DNA of 64,000 bases from Pseudoalteromonas rhizosphaerae (GTDB lineage: Bacteria > Pseudomonadota > Gammaproteobacteria > Enterobacterales > Alteromonadaceae), in NCBI RefSeq assembly GCF_902498845.1, contig NZ_CABVLM010000007.1, positions 1 to 64,000 on the forward strand, in the 5' to 3' direction. The notes beneath the pieces are model-generated. The model ran no database searches and was not told the origin of the DNA. It was given only the letters and a program-made list of their open reading frames with translations. Shown here in pieces: positions 34,342-43,302 of this stretch. Made by a program: the position numbers and the translations under genes. Position 1 is the first letter of the stretch, and each line of letters begins with the position of its first letter.

Positions 34342-36843
34342 TTATTCGAATGTAACCGTCACAATGTTCGAACATACATTTTCAGTAACACATAGTTGGT
34401 AGTCATATACAGGTAATGTGGCATTACGAGCAAAGTCACGATAGCGACCTGTGTCTGCGGTTGTACCAAGCAACTCGCCATTTCTATATACATTGAGTGC
34501 TTGCTCGCCAACTTGTGGCCAACTTAACTCTACACGCATAGTATTAAGGCGTGTTTTATTGGCACGTACCAAACTCAACTCTATCTCAACATCACTCACA
34601 ACCACTGTTTGCATTGATGTACCAGTATTGCCTTCACTATCAGTAACCGTAAGGGTTACTTCATAATTGCCTGCTTGCGCATAAGCATGAACTGGATTTG
34701 CATCTGTTGAAGTTGCACCATCACCAAAGTCCCAGCTCCATTGTGTAATATCGTTATTTGCATCGCTGCTTGAATCCGTAAACGAGACTGTTAAAGCTTG
34801 TGCATCATAGTCAAAACCAGCTTGTGGTGGCTGCGGGGTTACCTCACCAATTGCACTAAATGTAAGTGACCAATTATTCAGTGTGCCAGTATCTGCCGCA
34901 TAGGTATCTTCAACATGTAATACCCAATCACCCGTTGCCACTTCGCCATTAAAATCAGCTAAAGAGTAGCTTTGTACTATATCCTCTGCGCTACCGCCTG
35001 ACTGACTATGCAATGTAGAACTTGTTCCTCTAGGCGAGGTTAACGTAACGATTAAATCACCAATGTAAGTATGTGAAATATCAATACTCGCTTGAGTTGC
35101 AAAAACAGTCAGTGGATCATTTACGGTGATCACAGAATCAACACCGTCAACATTGTTATCGGGGATTGCAACTGCGGTATCATTCGTATAGGTAAAATCA
35201 TTTAAGCCAACAGGATCAACTAATAAGCTTACTGACTTCTGCTTAGCCAACTCGCCAGAAGATGCATTTACGCTAAAGTCATAGCGCCCCCATTGTGTTG
35301 ACTCTTGAGTTGGCACACTAAGTATCACCACATCACCAGGCGTTGCAGTGTTTGCTGATAAACTAGCACCAGCTAGATCGCCAATTAATTCAAGATCTAC
35401 AACCCCTTGCCACTGGGCAATTGAGCCAATTTCAAATGTATATGTTGCCGTTTCACCGGCAGTGATCTGCTGAGCTGTTGGTGTAACAGATAGCTTAAAG
35501 CTTGGTGTAGGGTCTGCCTGCTCAAGAGCTTGATTAGCGTTTAAGCGTTTGCCCGATACGGTCTTCCCTGCCAGTTGTGCATTATCATCGCCACTATCCA
35601 TAAGCAGCTGTTTAAGCTCACTTGTTGATAAGTCAGGATTGAGTGATAGTACCAAAGCAGCGACACCCGCAACATGCGGTGTGGCCATTGATGTACCAGA
35701 GTAAGTTGCATAACCATTACCCGGTACGGTTGATAAAATAGCACTCCCTGGAGCACCTAAATCAACACTGGTTAAACCCCATTGTGAAAAGTCTGACATA
35801 TTATCGTTACGATCAGTGCTGGCCACTGACAACACGCTTTCATGCTCATAATTGGATGGATAATGTGGATTTTGGTCATTATCAACGGCGTCATTACCTG
35901 CAGCGGCAACAAATAAAATGTCAGCTTGTTCGCTGGCGGTTATCGCATCAGCAAGCGCTTGGCTAAAGCCACCACCGCCCCAACTATTATTTAGTACGCG
36001 AACATTTACACCCGCATTTTTCAGACTCACCATATAGTCAATACACTTAATAGCGTCGGATGTAGAGCCACTGCCTGATGCATCTAAAAACTTACAACCA
36101 ACAATCGCCGCTTCATGATTAACACCCACAACACCGTTATTGTTATTACCGGCTGCGCCGATTGTCCCTGATACATGCGTACCGTGACCTTGGTCATCCA
36201 TTGGGTCGCCAACATTTGTAATGGCATTAATACCATGCACGTCATCAATGTAGCCATTACCATCATTATCGATGCCATCGCCTGCGATTTCATTCGGGTT
36301 TATCCACATATTTGCCGTTAAATCACTATGACTGTGATCTACACCAGTATCGATAACGCCCACAACGACATCTTTGCCACCTGTTGTAATTGACCATGCT
36401 TCGAGTGCATCTATATCCGCATCGGCCGTCCCACCAGATTGGCCTTCATTGTGTAACCCCCACAACTTTGAAAAATCAGGGTCATTGGGAGCCGTAGCAA
36501 TACTCACGCGATAATCTGGCTCAACATATTCAACCGCTGCATGTGTTTGCAGTAATTTAATTGCTTGCTTGGTGCTCATGCCAGTTACTTCAAACTTAGC
36601 TAGACGACCAGATAAAATCGACGAATAGTTGTCATCAACACCATCTTTATTTAAATCACTTACTTTAGCTTTTACTAAACTGCGAGCTTGACTACGCATT
36701 GCCACAGAAGTGCCTTTTTTATACATAACGAGCAATGAGTCTTGAGAAGCTCGTGCTGAAGGCTCTGCAGCAATGGTTGTTACTTGTGCTGCAGCTAAAC
36801 ATGGCAAAATAGCCAAGCTTAAAATAGATAATTTAGTTTTCAT
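34342..36843 (-). CDS. secreted S8 subtilisin-like protease with P domain and PKD domain
   Basis: An 833-residue precursor: signal peptide (to about residue 20), an I9-type propeptide (about 30-115), then the S8 catalytic domain with Asp165 (VIDTGVDH), His223 (GHGTHVSG), Ser385 (GTSMATPH) and oxyanion Asn in AAAGND. It also has calcium-type GIDNDGNGYIDD. A P (proprotein-convertase) domain follows (ISHTYIGDLIVTL, NWSLTF, about 555-665). A PKD domain (SWDFGDGATS, about 675-750) and an FN3-like C-terminal segment complete it. The layout is that of an extracellular protease of marine Pseudoalteromonas/Alteromonas type. It is monocistronic. Confidence 0.92.
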   Translation of the reverse strand: MKTKLSILSLAILPCLAAAQVTTIAAEPSARASQDSLLVMYKKGTSVAMRSQARSLVKAKVSDLNKDGVDDNYSSILSGRLAKFEVTGMSTKQAIKLLQTHAAVEYVEPDYRVSIATAPNDPDFSKLWGLHNEGQSGGTADADIDALEAWSITTGGKDVVVGVIDTGVDHSHSDLTANMWINPNEIAGDGIDNDGNGYIDDVHGINAITNVGDPMDDQGHGTHVSGTIGAAGNNNNGVVGVNHEAAIVGCKFLDASGSGSTSDAIKCIDYMVSLKNAGVNVRVLNNSWGGGGFSQALADAITASEQADILFVAAAGNDAVDNDQNPHYPSNYEHESVLSVASTDRNDNMSDFSQWGLTSVDLGAPGSAILSTVPGNGYATYSGTSMATPHVAGVAALVLSLNPDLSTSELKQLLMDSGDDNAQLAGKTVSGKRLNANQALEQADPTPSFKLSVTPTAQQITAGETATYTFEIGSIAQWQGVVDLELIGDLAGASLSANTATPGDVVILSVPTQESTQWGRYDFSVNASSGELAKQKSVSLLVDPVGLNDFTYTNDTAVAIPDNNVDGVDSVITVNDPLTVFATQASIDISHTYIGDLIVTLTSPRGTSSTLHSQSGGSAEDIVQSYSLADFNGEVATGDWVLHVEDTYAADTGTLNNWSLTFSAIGEVTPQPPQAGFDYDAQALTVSFTDSSSDANNDITQWSWDFGDGATSTDANPVHAYAQAGNYEVTLTVTDSEGNTGTSMQTVVVSDVEIELSLVRANKTRLNTMRVELSWPQVGEQALNVYRNGELLGTTADTGRYRDFARNATLPVYDYQLCVTENVCSNIVTVTFE

Positions 36844-37435
36844 ATTTTGTATCCATAGTTAGAAATATTAACTTAGCTTTGTTACTAAGTTTCGCTAACT
36901 TCACTACTTTTGAAATATCACTGGCAAGCACCATAAATGACAGAGAAAACCTAAACCAGACAAGAAAAATTCAATAAATTACTAAAAAACCAGTCTTTAA
37001 CACTGTTTTTAACGGTCAATTTATTAACAACACAATCGTTTTTATGAGTAATTAGCGCTCAGTAGATGCCTTACTCGCCTCATCTTTTATTACCAGATTA
37101 TTCAACACTCCAAGCTGATTACGGCGCTAAAACAAGTAAGCAATTGAAAATAAAGCAGATTAAAAATCATAAAAAGAGATGATTTCGAATATTACGTTTA
37201 CACAATAAAGTTAACCGTCAATTGGTAGCAGTGCGTAAGTAAAAAAGCATTAATTGCATAAAACACAACACTGCATATCAATATAATTCTTCACTCACTT
37301 TTGTATGAGTGAGCTTTTTGCTCTTGATATCACAAAACTTAAATCGGCAAGGCATGCCGAACAAACTATGCAGAACATTAAGGTATCCACAACCCATTAA
37401 TGACTGCTCTAATAATTATAAGTTAAGGAAAAATC
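36844..37435. other. long divergent region upstream of the curlin gene
   Basis: 592 bp between the protease and the curli operon, with no coding frame. Such a long AT-rich leader suits a heavily regulated biofilm promoter. Two short structures stand out near the curlin side: TCACTCA...TGAGTGA with a T5 tail (37291-37319), and the inverted repeat TCGGCA-AGGCA-TGCCGA (37344-37360). AGTTAAGGAAAAATC precedes the ATG at 37436. Confidence 0.45.
37291..37319 (+). terminator. leader hairpin with T run upstream of the curlin gene
   Basis: TCACTCA (37291-37297) and TGAGTGA (37306-37312) pair, then GC and five T's follow. It resembles a weak intrinsic terminator 117 bp before the curlin ATG. It could be an attenuator if transcription begins upstream of it. 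Confidence 0.3.
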
Positions 37436-38950
37436 ATGAAGTTAAATAAATCTTTATTGACATGTGCAATCGCAGTTGCATTAAGTTCAAGCTTTGTTGC
37501 ACACGCAAATATCGACGATAAAAACCAATCAACCTCTGTATTAGCAAGTCAAGTGTCAACTACTGCGGTAGGCAATGTCCTCACTATTGAACAAACATCA
37601 TTGCAAGGTATGGGTAACGATGTAATGGTCACGCAACAAGGTGATGGCCTTGAAGCAAACGTAACAAGTTTAGGCGATAACAACAGCATTAATGTTGATC
37701 AAAAACAAATTCAAAACTTGTCTTTAACGTACGCAACAGGCGATAACAACACCCTAAGTCACAGCCAAGATGGTGAAGTTAATGGCGCTCTATCAGACAT
37801 AACAGGCGATGATAACTCAGTCAATGTTGCGCAGTTTGGCACGGGCTTTTTTGGTATTAATAACGAAGCGATTAACGTAGTTCAAGGTGATGCTAACGAC
37901 ATTGCAGTTACTCAGCAAGATGGCGGCCATTGGTTTTATAATTTGGATTTGCAAGGTAATAGCAACAAAATTAGCGCATCTCAAGCAGGCCTTTTAAATG
38001 AAGCAACGCTCGCAACTATTAGTGGTGACGAAAACACCATTGAAGTTACTCAAAACGGCTTGTTTAACGCTTTTACACTTACTGAACTCGTTGGTAATAC
38101 GAATGAAGTAGTAATAGCACAAGAAGGTAATTTCAACGGCGTTACGGTTACTTCTGTTCGCGGCGATGAAAACAGCTTAGAAATCGAACAAGCGGGTGAT
38201 TCAAATACTGCGACTTTTGCAAGTGTTGAAGGAAACGAAAACACCCTATCAATCGACCAAGAAGGTAATACCAATACCTTCACATCTGAGTTATTTGCCG
38301 GTAATGACAATCAAGTTTCGGTTGATCAACAACAAGATAATAATCAAGTTGGGGCTGATGTATTAGGTGATAACAATGAACTCACTGTTATGCAAAATGG
38401 CTCAATGAACGAGACCTACTTGGGCACAATTGGCGCTGACAATGAATTCTCAAGCGTTCAAATTGGTAACGAAAACAGCGCTCACATCGCTAATTTTAAT
38501 GGTCAAGGCAACGACGTTGATTTAGCTCAAGCCGGTGACATGAATACCGCTTTAATTCAATCTTCGTACCCTGACACATCGCTTACTTCAAACGATAATG
38601 ACATTAACATCAGTCAATTAGGCAGCACAAATGAAGCAACATTAACCTTTGCAAGTGTGCTAAATAGTAATAACAATAGCGTTGATTTTAGCCAAAGTGG
38701 CGACCTGAATGCGATTGATTTAGTTATGGAAGGCAGCAACCATTCTATTGATATTTCGCAGCAAGGCGATATGAATATGGTAGCAGGTATCGATACGGGT
38801 GCATTTATCGTTGGTGGTGACAACATCAACTTCACAGTCACACAAGTAGGCAATGGCAACTTAGTTGAAGGTGCTATTACCGCTTCTAACACTTCAGTCG
38901 TGATCACCCAAGTGGGCGATTACAACACAGCAACTGTGAGCCAAGAATAA
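37436..38950 (+). CDS. csgA: giant curlin-like amyloid protein with about 20 repeats
   Basis: A 504-residue secreted protein: signal peptide (ends ..SFVAHA|N) then curlin-type repeats from about residue 45 to the end. I count 20 units of about 20-28 residues, each with a pattern close to N-x5-Q-x-G-x2-N (for example SLEIEQAGDSNTATF, TIEVTQNGLFNAF). Paired Gln and Asn ladders are the hallmark of CsgA amyloid beta-arches. E. coli CsgA has five repeats in about 150 residues, so this is over three times larger. It is followed by csgE, csgF and csgG. No csgB-like nucleator or csgC lies beside it. The symbol marks role, not strict orthology. Confidence 0.85.
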   Translation: MKLNKSLLTCAIAVALSSSFVAHANIDDKNQSTSVLASQVSTTAVGNVLTIEQTSLQGMGNDVMVTQQGDGLEANVTSLGDNNSINVDQKQIQNLSLTYATGDNNTLSHSQDGEVNGALSDITGDDNSVNVAQFGTGFFGINNEAINVVQGDANDIAVTQQDGGHWFYNLDLQGNSNKISASQAGLLNEATLATISGDENTIEVTQNGLFNAFTLTELVGNTNEVVIAQEGNFNGVTVTSVRGDENSLEIEQAGDSNTATFASVEGNENTLSIDQEGNTNTFTSELFAGNDNQVSVDQQQDNNQVGADVLGDNNELTVMQNGSMNETYLGTIGADNEFSSVQIGNENSAHIANFNGQGNDVDLAQAGDMNTALIQSSYPDTSLTSNDNDINISQLGSTNEATLTFASVLNSNNNSVDFSQSGDLNAIDLVMEGSNHSIDISQQGDMNMVAGIDTGAFIVGGDNINFTVTQVGNGNLVEGAITASNTSVVITQVGDYNTATVSQE

Positions 38951-38952
38951 GG

Positions 38953-38979
38953 ATATTGGGGGGCACGTCCCCCCATATT
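38953..38979 (+). promoter_or_regulatory. G/C-rich hairpin between curlin and csgE
   Basis: TGGGGGG-CACGT-CCCCCCA with flanking ATAT bases forms a strong short stem in the 33-bp gap. There is no T run, so it looks like a processing or stability element, or a partial roadblock, rather than a full terminator. Confidence 0.5.
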
Positions 38980-38983
38980 AAAC

Positions 38984-39385
38984 ATGACATTAGTTAGAAC
39001 GCTTATTACCGCGCTAAGCCTGCTTTTTTTAACTACCTTTAGCCACTTATCTCAAGGCGCTGACGAATTAGAAATAGATGGCCTAGTGCTCGATCGCAGC
39101 ATTAGTCGCTTTGGTCACCAGTTTTATTTTGAATTTTCAAACCTTTGGCGCGACCTACCCTCAACCGCTGGTTTTAATATAGAAATAAAAGAGACCGTAC
39201 TTCCTCGGGCTGGCACAAAACTGACCTTAGTAATGAATAATCAAATTGTATATGTAACCTATTTAGGGCGTCGCTTGGAGCCTATTGATGAGCGTGTAGA
39301 ACACGCTTTATACAGTGTTATGGATGCGATGGCGCGCTCTAATTTACATAAAGCTTCGCCCGATATGGCAAAAAATGGATGGTAA
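38984..39385 (+). CDS. csgE: curli assembly chaperone CsgE
   Basis: A 133-residue protein: signal peptide (to about HLSQGA) then the CsgE pattern EIDGLVLDRSISRFGHQFYFEFSN, RAGTKLTLVMNNQIVY and a C-terminal helix. CsgE is a periplasmic adaptor that caps CsgG and guides curlin to the pore. Its size matches the family (about 130). It has only a weak ribosome-binding site after the hairpin at 38953. The start ATG lies 33 bp after the curlin stop, and the csgF start is 1 bp beyond its stop. Confidence 0.9.
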   Translation: MTLVRTLITALSLLFLTTFSHLSQGADELEIDGLVLDRSISRFGHQFYFEFSNLWRDLPSTAGFNIEIKETVLPRAGTKLTLVMNNQIVYVTYLGRRLEPIDERVEHALYSVMDAMARSNLHKASPDMAKNGW

Positions 39386-39386
39386 A

Positions 39387-39815
39387 ATGGCCCCCTACTC
39401 AAGAAAATATATAACAACAATTATAATGATATTACTCCCCTTATCTGTATCTGCAACAGAGCTTGTGTATACCCCCATTAATCCAAGTTTCGGAGGTAGT
39501 CCACTCAATGCCAGTATGCTATTAAATAAAGCGCAAGCGCAAAATAAACATAAAGCACCAATAATTGAACAAAGCTACGCTGAGAAATTTCAAGATTCTC
39601 TAGAACGTACCTACTTAAACCGCATGGTAAGAGAGATCACTGATATTGCCTTTGGTGAAGATATAGATGAAAGTATTTTTAACCAAGATTCAATTTTTTT
39701 AAGTGGTGATTACGAAATTCAAGTGATCACCAGTACCGTAGATTCAATTACAGTGCGAATAACCAACACCACTGACAACAGTGTCGTGGTCATTGAAGTA
39801 CCGAGGTTTAGCTAA
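39387..39815 (+). CDS. csgF: curli assembly protein CsgF
   Basis: From ATG 39387 the protein has 142 residues: a signal peptide (to about LSVSA) then TELVYTPINPSFGGSPLNASMLLNKAQ, the diagnostic CsgF N-terminus that binds CsgG (FGG and the SPLN motif). CsgF docks on the outer face of the CsgG pore and couples secretion to nucleation. Starts at 39375 and earlier are possible. I chose 39387 because it gives a normal signal peptide and lies right after the csgE stop. Its own stop abuts the csgG start. Confidence 0.9.
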   Translation: MAPYSRKYITTIIMILLPLSVSATELVYTPINPSFGGSPLNASMLLNKAQAQNKHKAPIIEQSYAEKFQDSLERTYLNRMVREITDIAFGEDIDESIFNQDSIFLSGDYEIQVITSTVDSITVRITNTTDNSVVVIEVPRFS

Positions 39816-40589
39816 ATGAAAGCGCTATTTATTGCAGTACTTACCCTGGCATTATCCGCATGCAGTAGCATGGGCAATTTGATCCCACCTTCGCAACAGT
39901 TGGCCGCAAGTTTAACCCCCACTGAAACCTTTAAAGCACTTCAACAGTTACCAACACCTGCTGGCAGTATCGCCGTATCGGTATATTCTTTTCGTGATCA
40001 AACGGGGCAATATAAACCGCAAGGCAATGTTAGTTCATTTTCAACCGCCGTCACTCAAGGGGCTAATTCCATCTTAATACAAGCGCTGCACGAATCTGAT
40101 TGGTTTATTCCGGTTGAACGTGAAGGTTTGCAAAATATTCTGACTGAAAGAAAAATTATTCGTGCCGCCCAAGCCGAACAGCCAAATGCTGTTGAATTAC
40201 CACCACTGACCACCGCTAAAATCATTTTAGAAGGCGGTATAATTAGCTACGACACCAATGTAAAAACCGGTGGTTTTGGCATGGAATATTTTGGCATCGG
40301 CGCGTCAGAACTCTACCGCGAAGATGCAATCTCGATTTATTTACGTGCCGTAGACGTGCGTACTGGGCAAGTATTATTGTCCGTAGCCACCAGCAAAAAA
40401 GTGCTCAGCCAAGAGATGCGCGCAGGGTTCTTCCGTTATGTTAGTTATAAACGTTTAGCCGAAGCCGAAGCGGGTTTTAGTGATAACGAACCGATGAGCA
40501 TTTGCGTAACCCAAGCAATTGAAAAAGCCCTCAGTGATCTAGTCATCAAAGGCATAGATAAAGGCATATGGGCAACAAAGCGTAGTTAA
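39816..40589 (+). CDS. csgG: curli secretion channel lipoprotein CsgG
   Basis: A 257-residue lipoprotein: signal peptide with lipobox LSAC, then the CsgG core: SVYSFRDQTGQYKP, STAVTQGANSILIQAL, WFIPVEREGLQNILTERKIIRAA, FGMEYFGIGASELYREDAISIYLRAVDVRTGQ in part. It forms the nonameric outer-membrane pore through which curlin is exported. The start codon directly follows the csgF stop (TAA-ATG), pointing to coupled translation. It is the last gene of the curlin-csgEFG operon. Confidence 0.93.
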   Translation: MKALFIAVLTLALSACSSMGNLIPPSQQLAASLTPTETFKALQQLPTPAGSIAVSVYSFRDQTGQYKPQGNVSSFSTAVTQGANSILIQALHESDWFIPVEREGLQNILTERKIIRAAQAEQPNAVELPPLTTAKIILEGGIISYDTNVKTGGFGMEYFGIGASELYREDAISIYLRAVDVRTGQVLLSVATSKKVLSQEMRAGFFRYVSYKRLAEAEAGFSDNEPMSICVTQAIEKALSDLVIKGIDKGIWATKRS

Positions 40590-40686
40590 TTAAACACTTA
40601 ACATGATTGCTTTGGTAAATAGTTAATTCATTTACTAAGGCCACATGCTAATCTCTAAAATTAATCTTGCTTGAAAAGGAAGCTGT

Positions 40687-41064
40687 ATGTCATCAGTCCA
40701 AATTGCCCGATATATCATTAGTTTTTGCTGGTTATACCACGGCATATTTCCAAAACTTGTGCATATTGCCCCGCTTGAAAAACTAATAACTGCAAGCCTT
40801 GGCTTTTCAGAATCGATGTCTTATTTAGTCACTAAATCGGCGGGGGTCGGCGAGGTCGCCTTCGCTATACTGCTATTTATATATTATCAATCTAAAATAA
40901 TCATTGTTTTAAATATCATTGCATTAGTTGGGTTACTATTCTTTGTTGCTGCGCTACAACCACAACTTTTAGTTGAAGCATTTAACCCCGTGACTACAAA
41001 CTTGCCAATTATTGGCCTAAGCTTAGTGCTATTAAATAGCCTAAAAGCTCAGCCCAATAACTAA
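40687..41064 (+). CDS. DoxX-like small membrane protein
   Basis: A 125-residue protein with four predicted membrane helices; it starts ARYIISFCWLYHGIFPKL and ends in a short charged tail. This pattern fits the DoxX-like family, whose members are poorly defined but sometimes linked to redox or quinone-related membrane complexes. AAAAGGAAGCTGT upstream is a good ribosome-binding site. It stands alone after the csg operon with 97 bp between them, so it is probably a separate unit. An inverted repeat TTGGGA...TCCCAA overlaps its 3' end. Confidence 0.7.
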   Translation: MSSVQIARYIISFCWLYHGIFPKLVHIAPLEKLITASLGFSESMSYLVTKSAGVGEVAFAILLFIYYQSKIIIVLNIIALVGLLFFVAALQPQLLVEAFNPVTTNLPIIGLSLVLLNSLKAQPNN

Positions 41065-41374
41065 GTTGGGAAAATAATCCCAATGGTAATTACCGATTGA
41101 GTGCTATATAAAACAAAGGTTATACGTGCTCTGAGAGCTGTTTGGCTAAAGCTGCAAACTCACTGTCGTCGGCTCTTTCACAATCGTGAGATGATAAATT
41201 TCAAAAACATACCTGTTCGCCCCACTCCCTTAGCGCAGAGTCAAAAATGCCAAGGCACCTTGTCTTCCCAAACAGAATGATAAAGGTGCCTTACCTGAAA
41301 CAATATTACAAAATATGCAGTTACTAATGGTCCAACCTACTGATTATAATTGGGCGTATATTATGTTTGATTTG
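41065..41374. other. intergenic region between DoxX-like gene and CsgD-like gene
   Basis: 310 bp, no open frame. AAGGCACCTT (41252-41261) and AAGGTGCCTT (41283-41292) are exact inverted repeats 21 bp apart and could end the CsgD-like transcript. The rest shows no recognised site. Confidence 0.4.
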
Positions 41375-42067
41375 TCAGTCATGCAACGGTAACCGTACCG
41401 CCATATAGCGCTGTGCCCAATTAGATAGCTCAATACGATTTCGTGAATTGGTTTTTTTAAATGCGCTATAAAGGTGTGTTTTTACGGTGTGATCACTGAT
41501 ATTTAACCGCTCTGCGATACTATGATTATTCGCCCCTTGTGCGAGTAAATGGATCACTGACTTTTCACGTTTGGTTAGATTTGATAGTGCTTCATGTTCA
41601 CTATCAACATCGTAGTTAGAATGTGGCTCAAAACGACTTACCATGGCGAGCATTTCATTAAATGTAGAAGAAATAACCTTGCGACTGAACCAAAGTTCAT
41701 CATTAATGATCCGCATTAATCCGGTAAATACGTCTTCAGGAAGATCATTGTTATAAAAAACTCCCTTAAAGTTATTAAGTAATAAGTTTTTTTCACAAAT
41801 AGCGTCAGAATGCGCATTAAACACAATTACAGGTTTCACTTTGGCTAAGGCTAATAAGTCTGCTGGTATTAAATTTTGCCAATTGCAGCCGCTGCTATCA
41901 ATTAAGAAAAGATCAAACTCATTACGGTTGTCATTATGGGGGAGACTGTCGTCCATTTTTACTTTACTAAAAAATGCATCTAGCGTTTTAATTAAGTATG
42001 GATAACACTGTGAACGAACTGGCATTTTAAATACGGTTTTGATAAATACAGAGGTTGGTTGAATCAT
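41375..42067 (-). CDS. csgD: CsgD-like LuxR-family regulator
   Basis: From ATG 42067 (AAGGACGAGATGCA upstream) the protein has 230 residues. The N-terminal half is a receiver-like domain lacking a clear phospho-acceptor context; the C-terminal half is a LuxR helix-turn-helix, LTKREKSVIHLLAQGANNHSIAERLNISDHTVKTHL. The tail (SAFKKTNSRNRIELSNWAQRY) closely resembles E. coli CsgD. A longer frame starts with TTG at 42124 but has a weaker ribosome-binding site. By analogy it would turn on the curli operon, though it is on the opposite strand and downstream of it, not in the E. coli arrangement. Confidence 0.75.
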   Translation of the reverse strand: MIQPTSVFIKTVFKMPVRSQCYPYLIKTLDAFFSKVKMDDSLPHNDNRNEFDLFLIDSSGCNWQNLIPADLLALAKVKPVIVFNAHSDAICEKNLLLNNFKGVFYNNDLPEDVFTGLMRIINDELWFSRKVISSTFNEMLAMVSRFEPHSNYDVDSEHEALSNLTKREKSVIHLLAQGANNHSIAERLNISDHTVKTHLYSAFKKTNSRNRIELSNWAQRYMAVRLPLHD

Positions 42068-42233
42068 TGCATCTCGTCCTTGAAACATTTCGTTCACAAT
42101 ACCTAAAACAACTCCAATGTTCAACCTATTTCACTCAAATCTATTGATTTATAAAGAGAATAAAAATTTTAGACGTCTAGATACTTGACTACCAAGTAGT
42201 TTAAAAGTCAACCCTTTTAACTATAAAATCTAT

Positions 42234-42870
42234 TTAAATCAACCCTTTGTTACTAACTTGTTGCTTTATTAAATGATAAAATCGAGAAGTAACTCCATTG
42301 GTCCAACCAAAGCCTTGCTGCACTTTGTACTCGCCACCTCCAGCTCTATTTTCAGGCTCATAAACATTGTATTTTTCGAGTAGACAGTGGTCGGTTTTAA
42401 AACTGTTTTCTATCATCTGTAACCAATTGCTCATTATGATGTTTGCATCTGCAACAAAGCCATACTGGTGAAATCCGTGTACAGCAAACCACTGCAGTGG
42501 TGCCCAACCATTAGGGCTATCCCATTGCTGGGAAGTCTCATTGAGGGTTGTTACTAATCCGGCTGGTTTTAAAAAGTCACTCATAAGCTTATTTTTACTA
42601 AGCCAGCGACTACTAAAATCCCAACCAGACTCACACGCGGATCTAATATTTCTATAGTAACTAGCTCGTTAGTGCTCAGGGAGTGATGAGGCATACTGTA
42701 AATTTCACGCAGTGATTCTGCTGGCCACAGTGATCCTTTGCTTAGCTGGAAGCTTCGTTGATATGAATGTAAAAATGCTACATTACTAATTCTGTTAATT
42801 GCGCTCTTGTGAGTAATTTAACGCGAAAGTAAGAGCCACATGCCAACGGCCCTACAACAAGCCGTTTCAG
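42234..42870 (-). pseudogene. decayed partial duplicate of the trehalase gene
   Basis: The first 350 bp (42234-42584) are almost identical to the 3' part of the trehalase at 44439-45935. The next part, to about 42720, still matches trehalase positions 45085-45210, but with an in-frame TAA where the intact gene has CAA. Further on, matches to the 45780-45830 area appear (around 42815-42850). Two segments are missing: about 306 bp between 44762 and 45068 of the intact gene, whose ends both carry TAAGCTTATT, and a larger piece further on. The 42234-42584 frame is not a real gene of its own. Its C-terminus has extra residues QQVSNKGLI. Confidence 0.85.
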
Positions 42871-43302
42871 TATCTGTTTATTAAATGTCGGTAGCCAAGG
42901 AGTAGATATTTACTTTATTTGCTTCAAATTGGGTGGTAATGTAAATGAAATGTGACCATCTGCAGTGCACCATCGTTTTCACGGTGTTGATAATGATGAA
43001 AATGTTCAACAAAAAGATTTAGACTTTAACGCATTGTTTTAAACTATTTCTAAAGGCGCTGCAGGTAATTGGAACACCGTATCAAATGATTTTAACAGCG
43101 ATATAATTTTATCTTTGCTGTTGATTTGATGAGTACAAGTTTATGCATTGTTTATAATGAAGCGAAAAAACACCACATTGAGTTGCAAAATGACAACCAT
43201 AACTGACGAGTTTTATAATAAATTAAATAAAGTGGCAAAAAAATAGAATACATCAAGCCAAATTTCACACTAAAAAAATAACTATTAACTATCGAGGGAA
43301 TG
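42871..43302. other. decayed DNA with gene remnants
   Basis: Plus strand: a frame around 42959-43128 reads AVHHRFHGVDNDENVQQ and, after one TAA, TISKGAAGNWNTVSNDFNSD in the same frame. It looks like the degraded end of an unidentified gene. Another short frame ends MTTITDEFYNKLNKVAKK before 43245. GAGGGAATG serves the next gene. Confidence 0.4.

Noticed and set aside
37600..38900. Regular repeats as a CRISPR array
   Set aside because: The repeats are translated amino-acid repeats of about 22 residues within one open frame and differ from unit to unit at DNA level, with no fixed spacer and repeat pattern.
42234..42584. Stand-alone small gene for a trehalase-like protein
   Set aside because: It is the last third of a trehalase; homology continues past its first ATG into decayed sequence, so it is part of a pseudogene.
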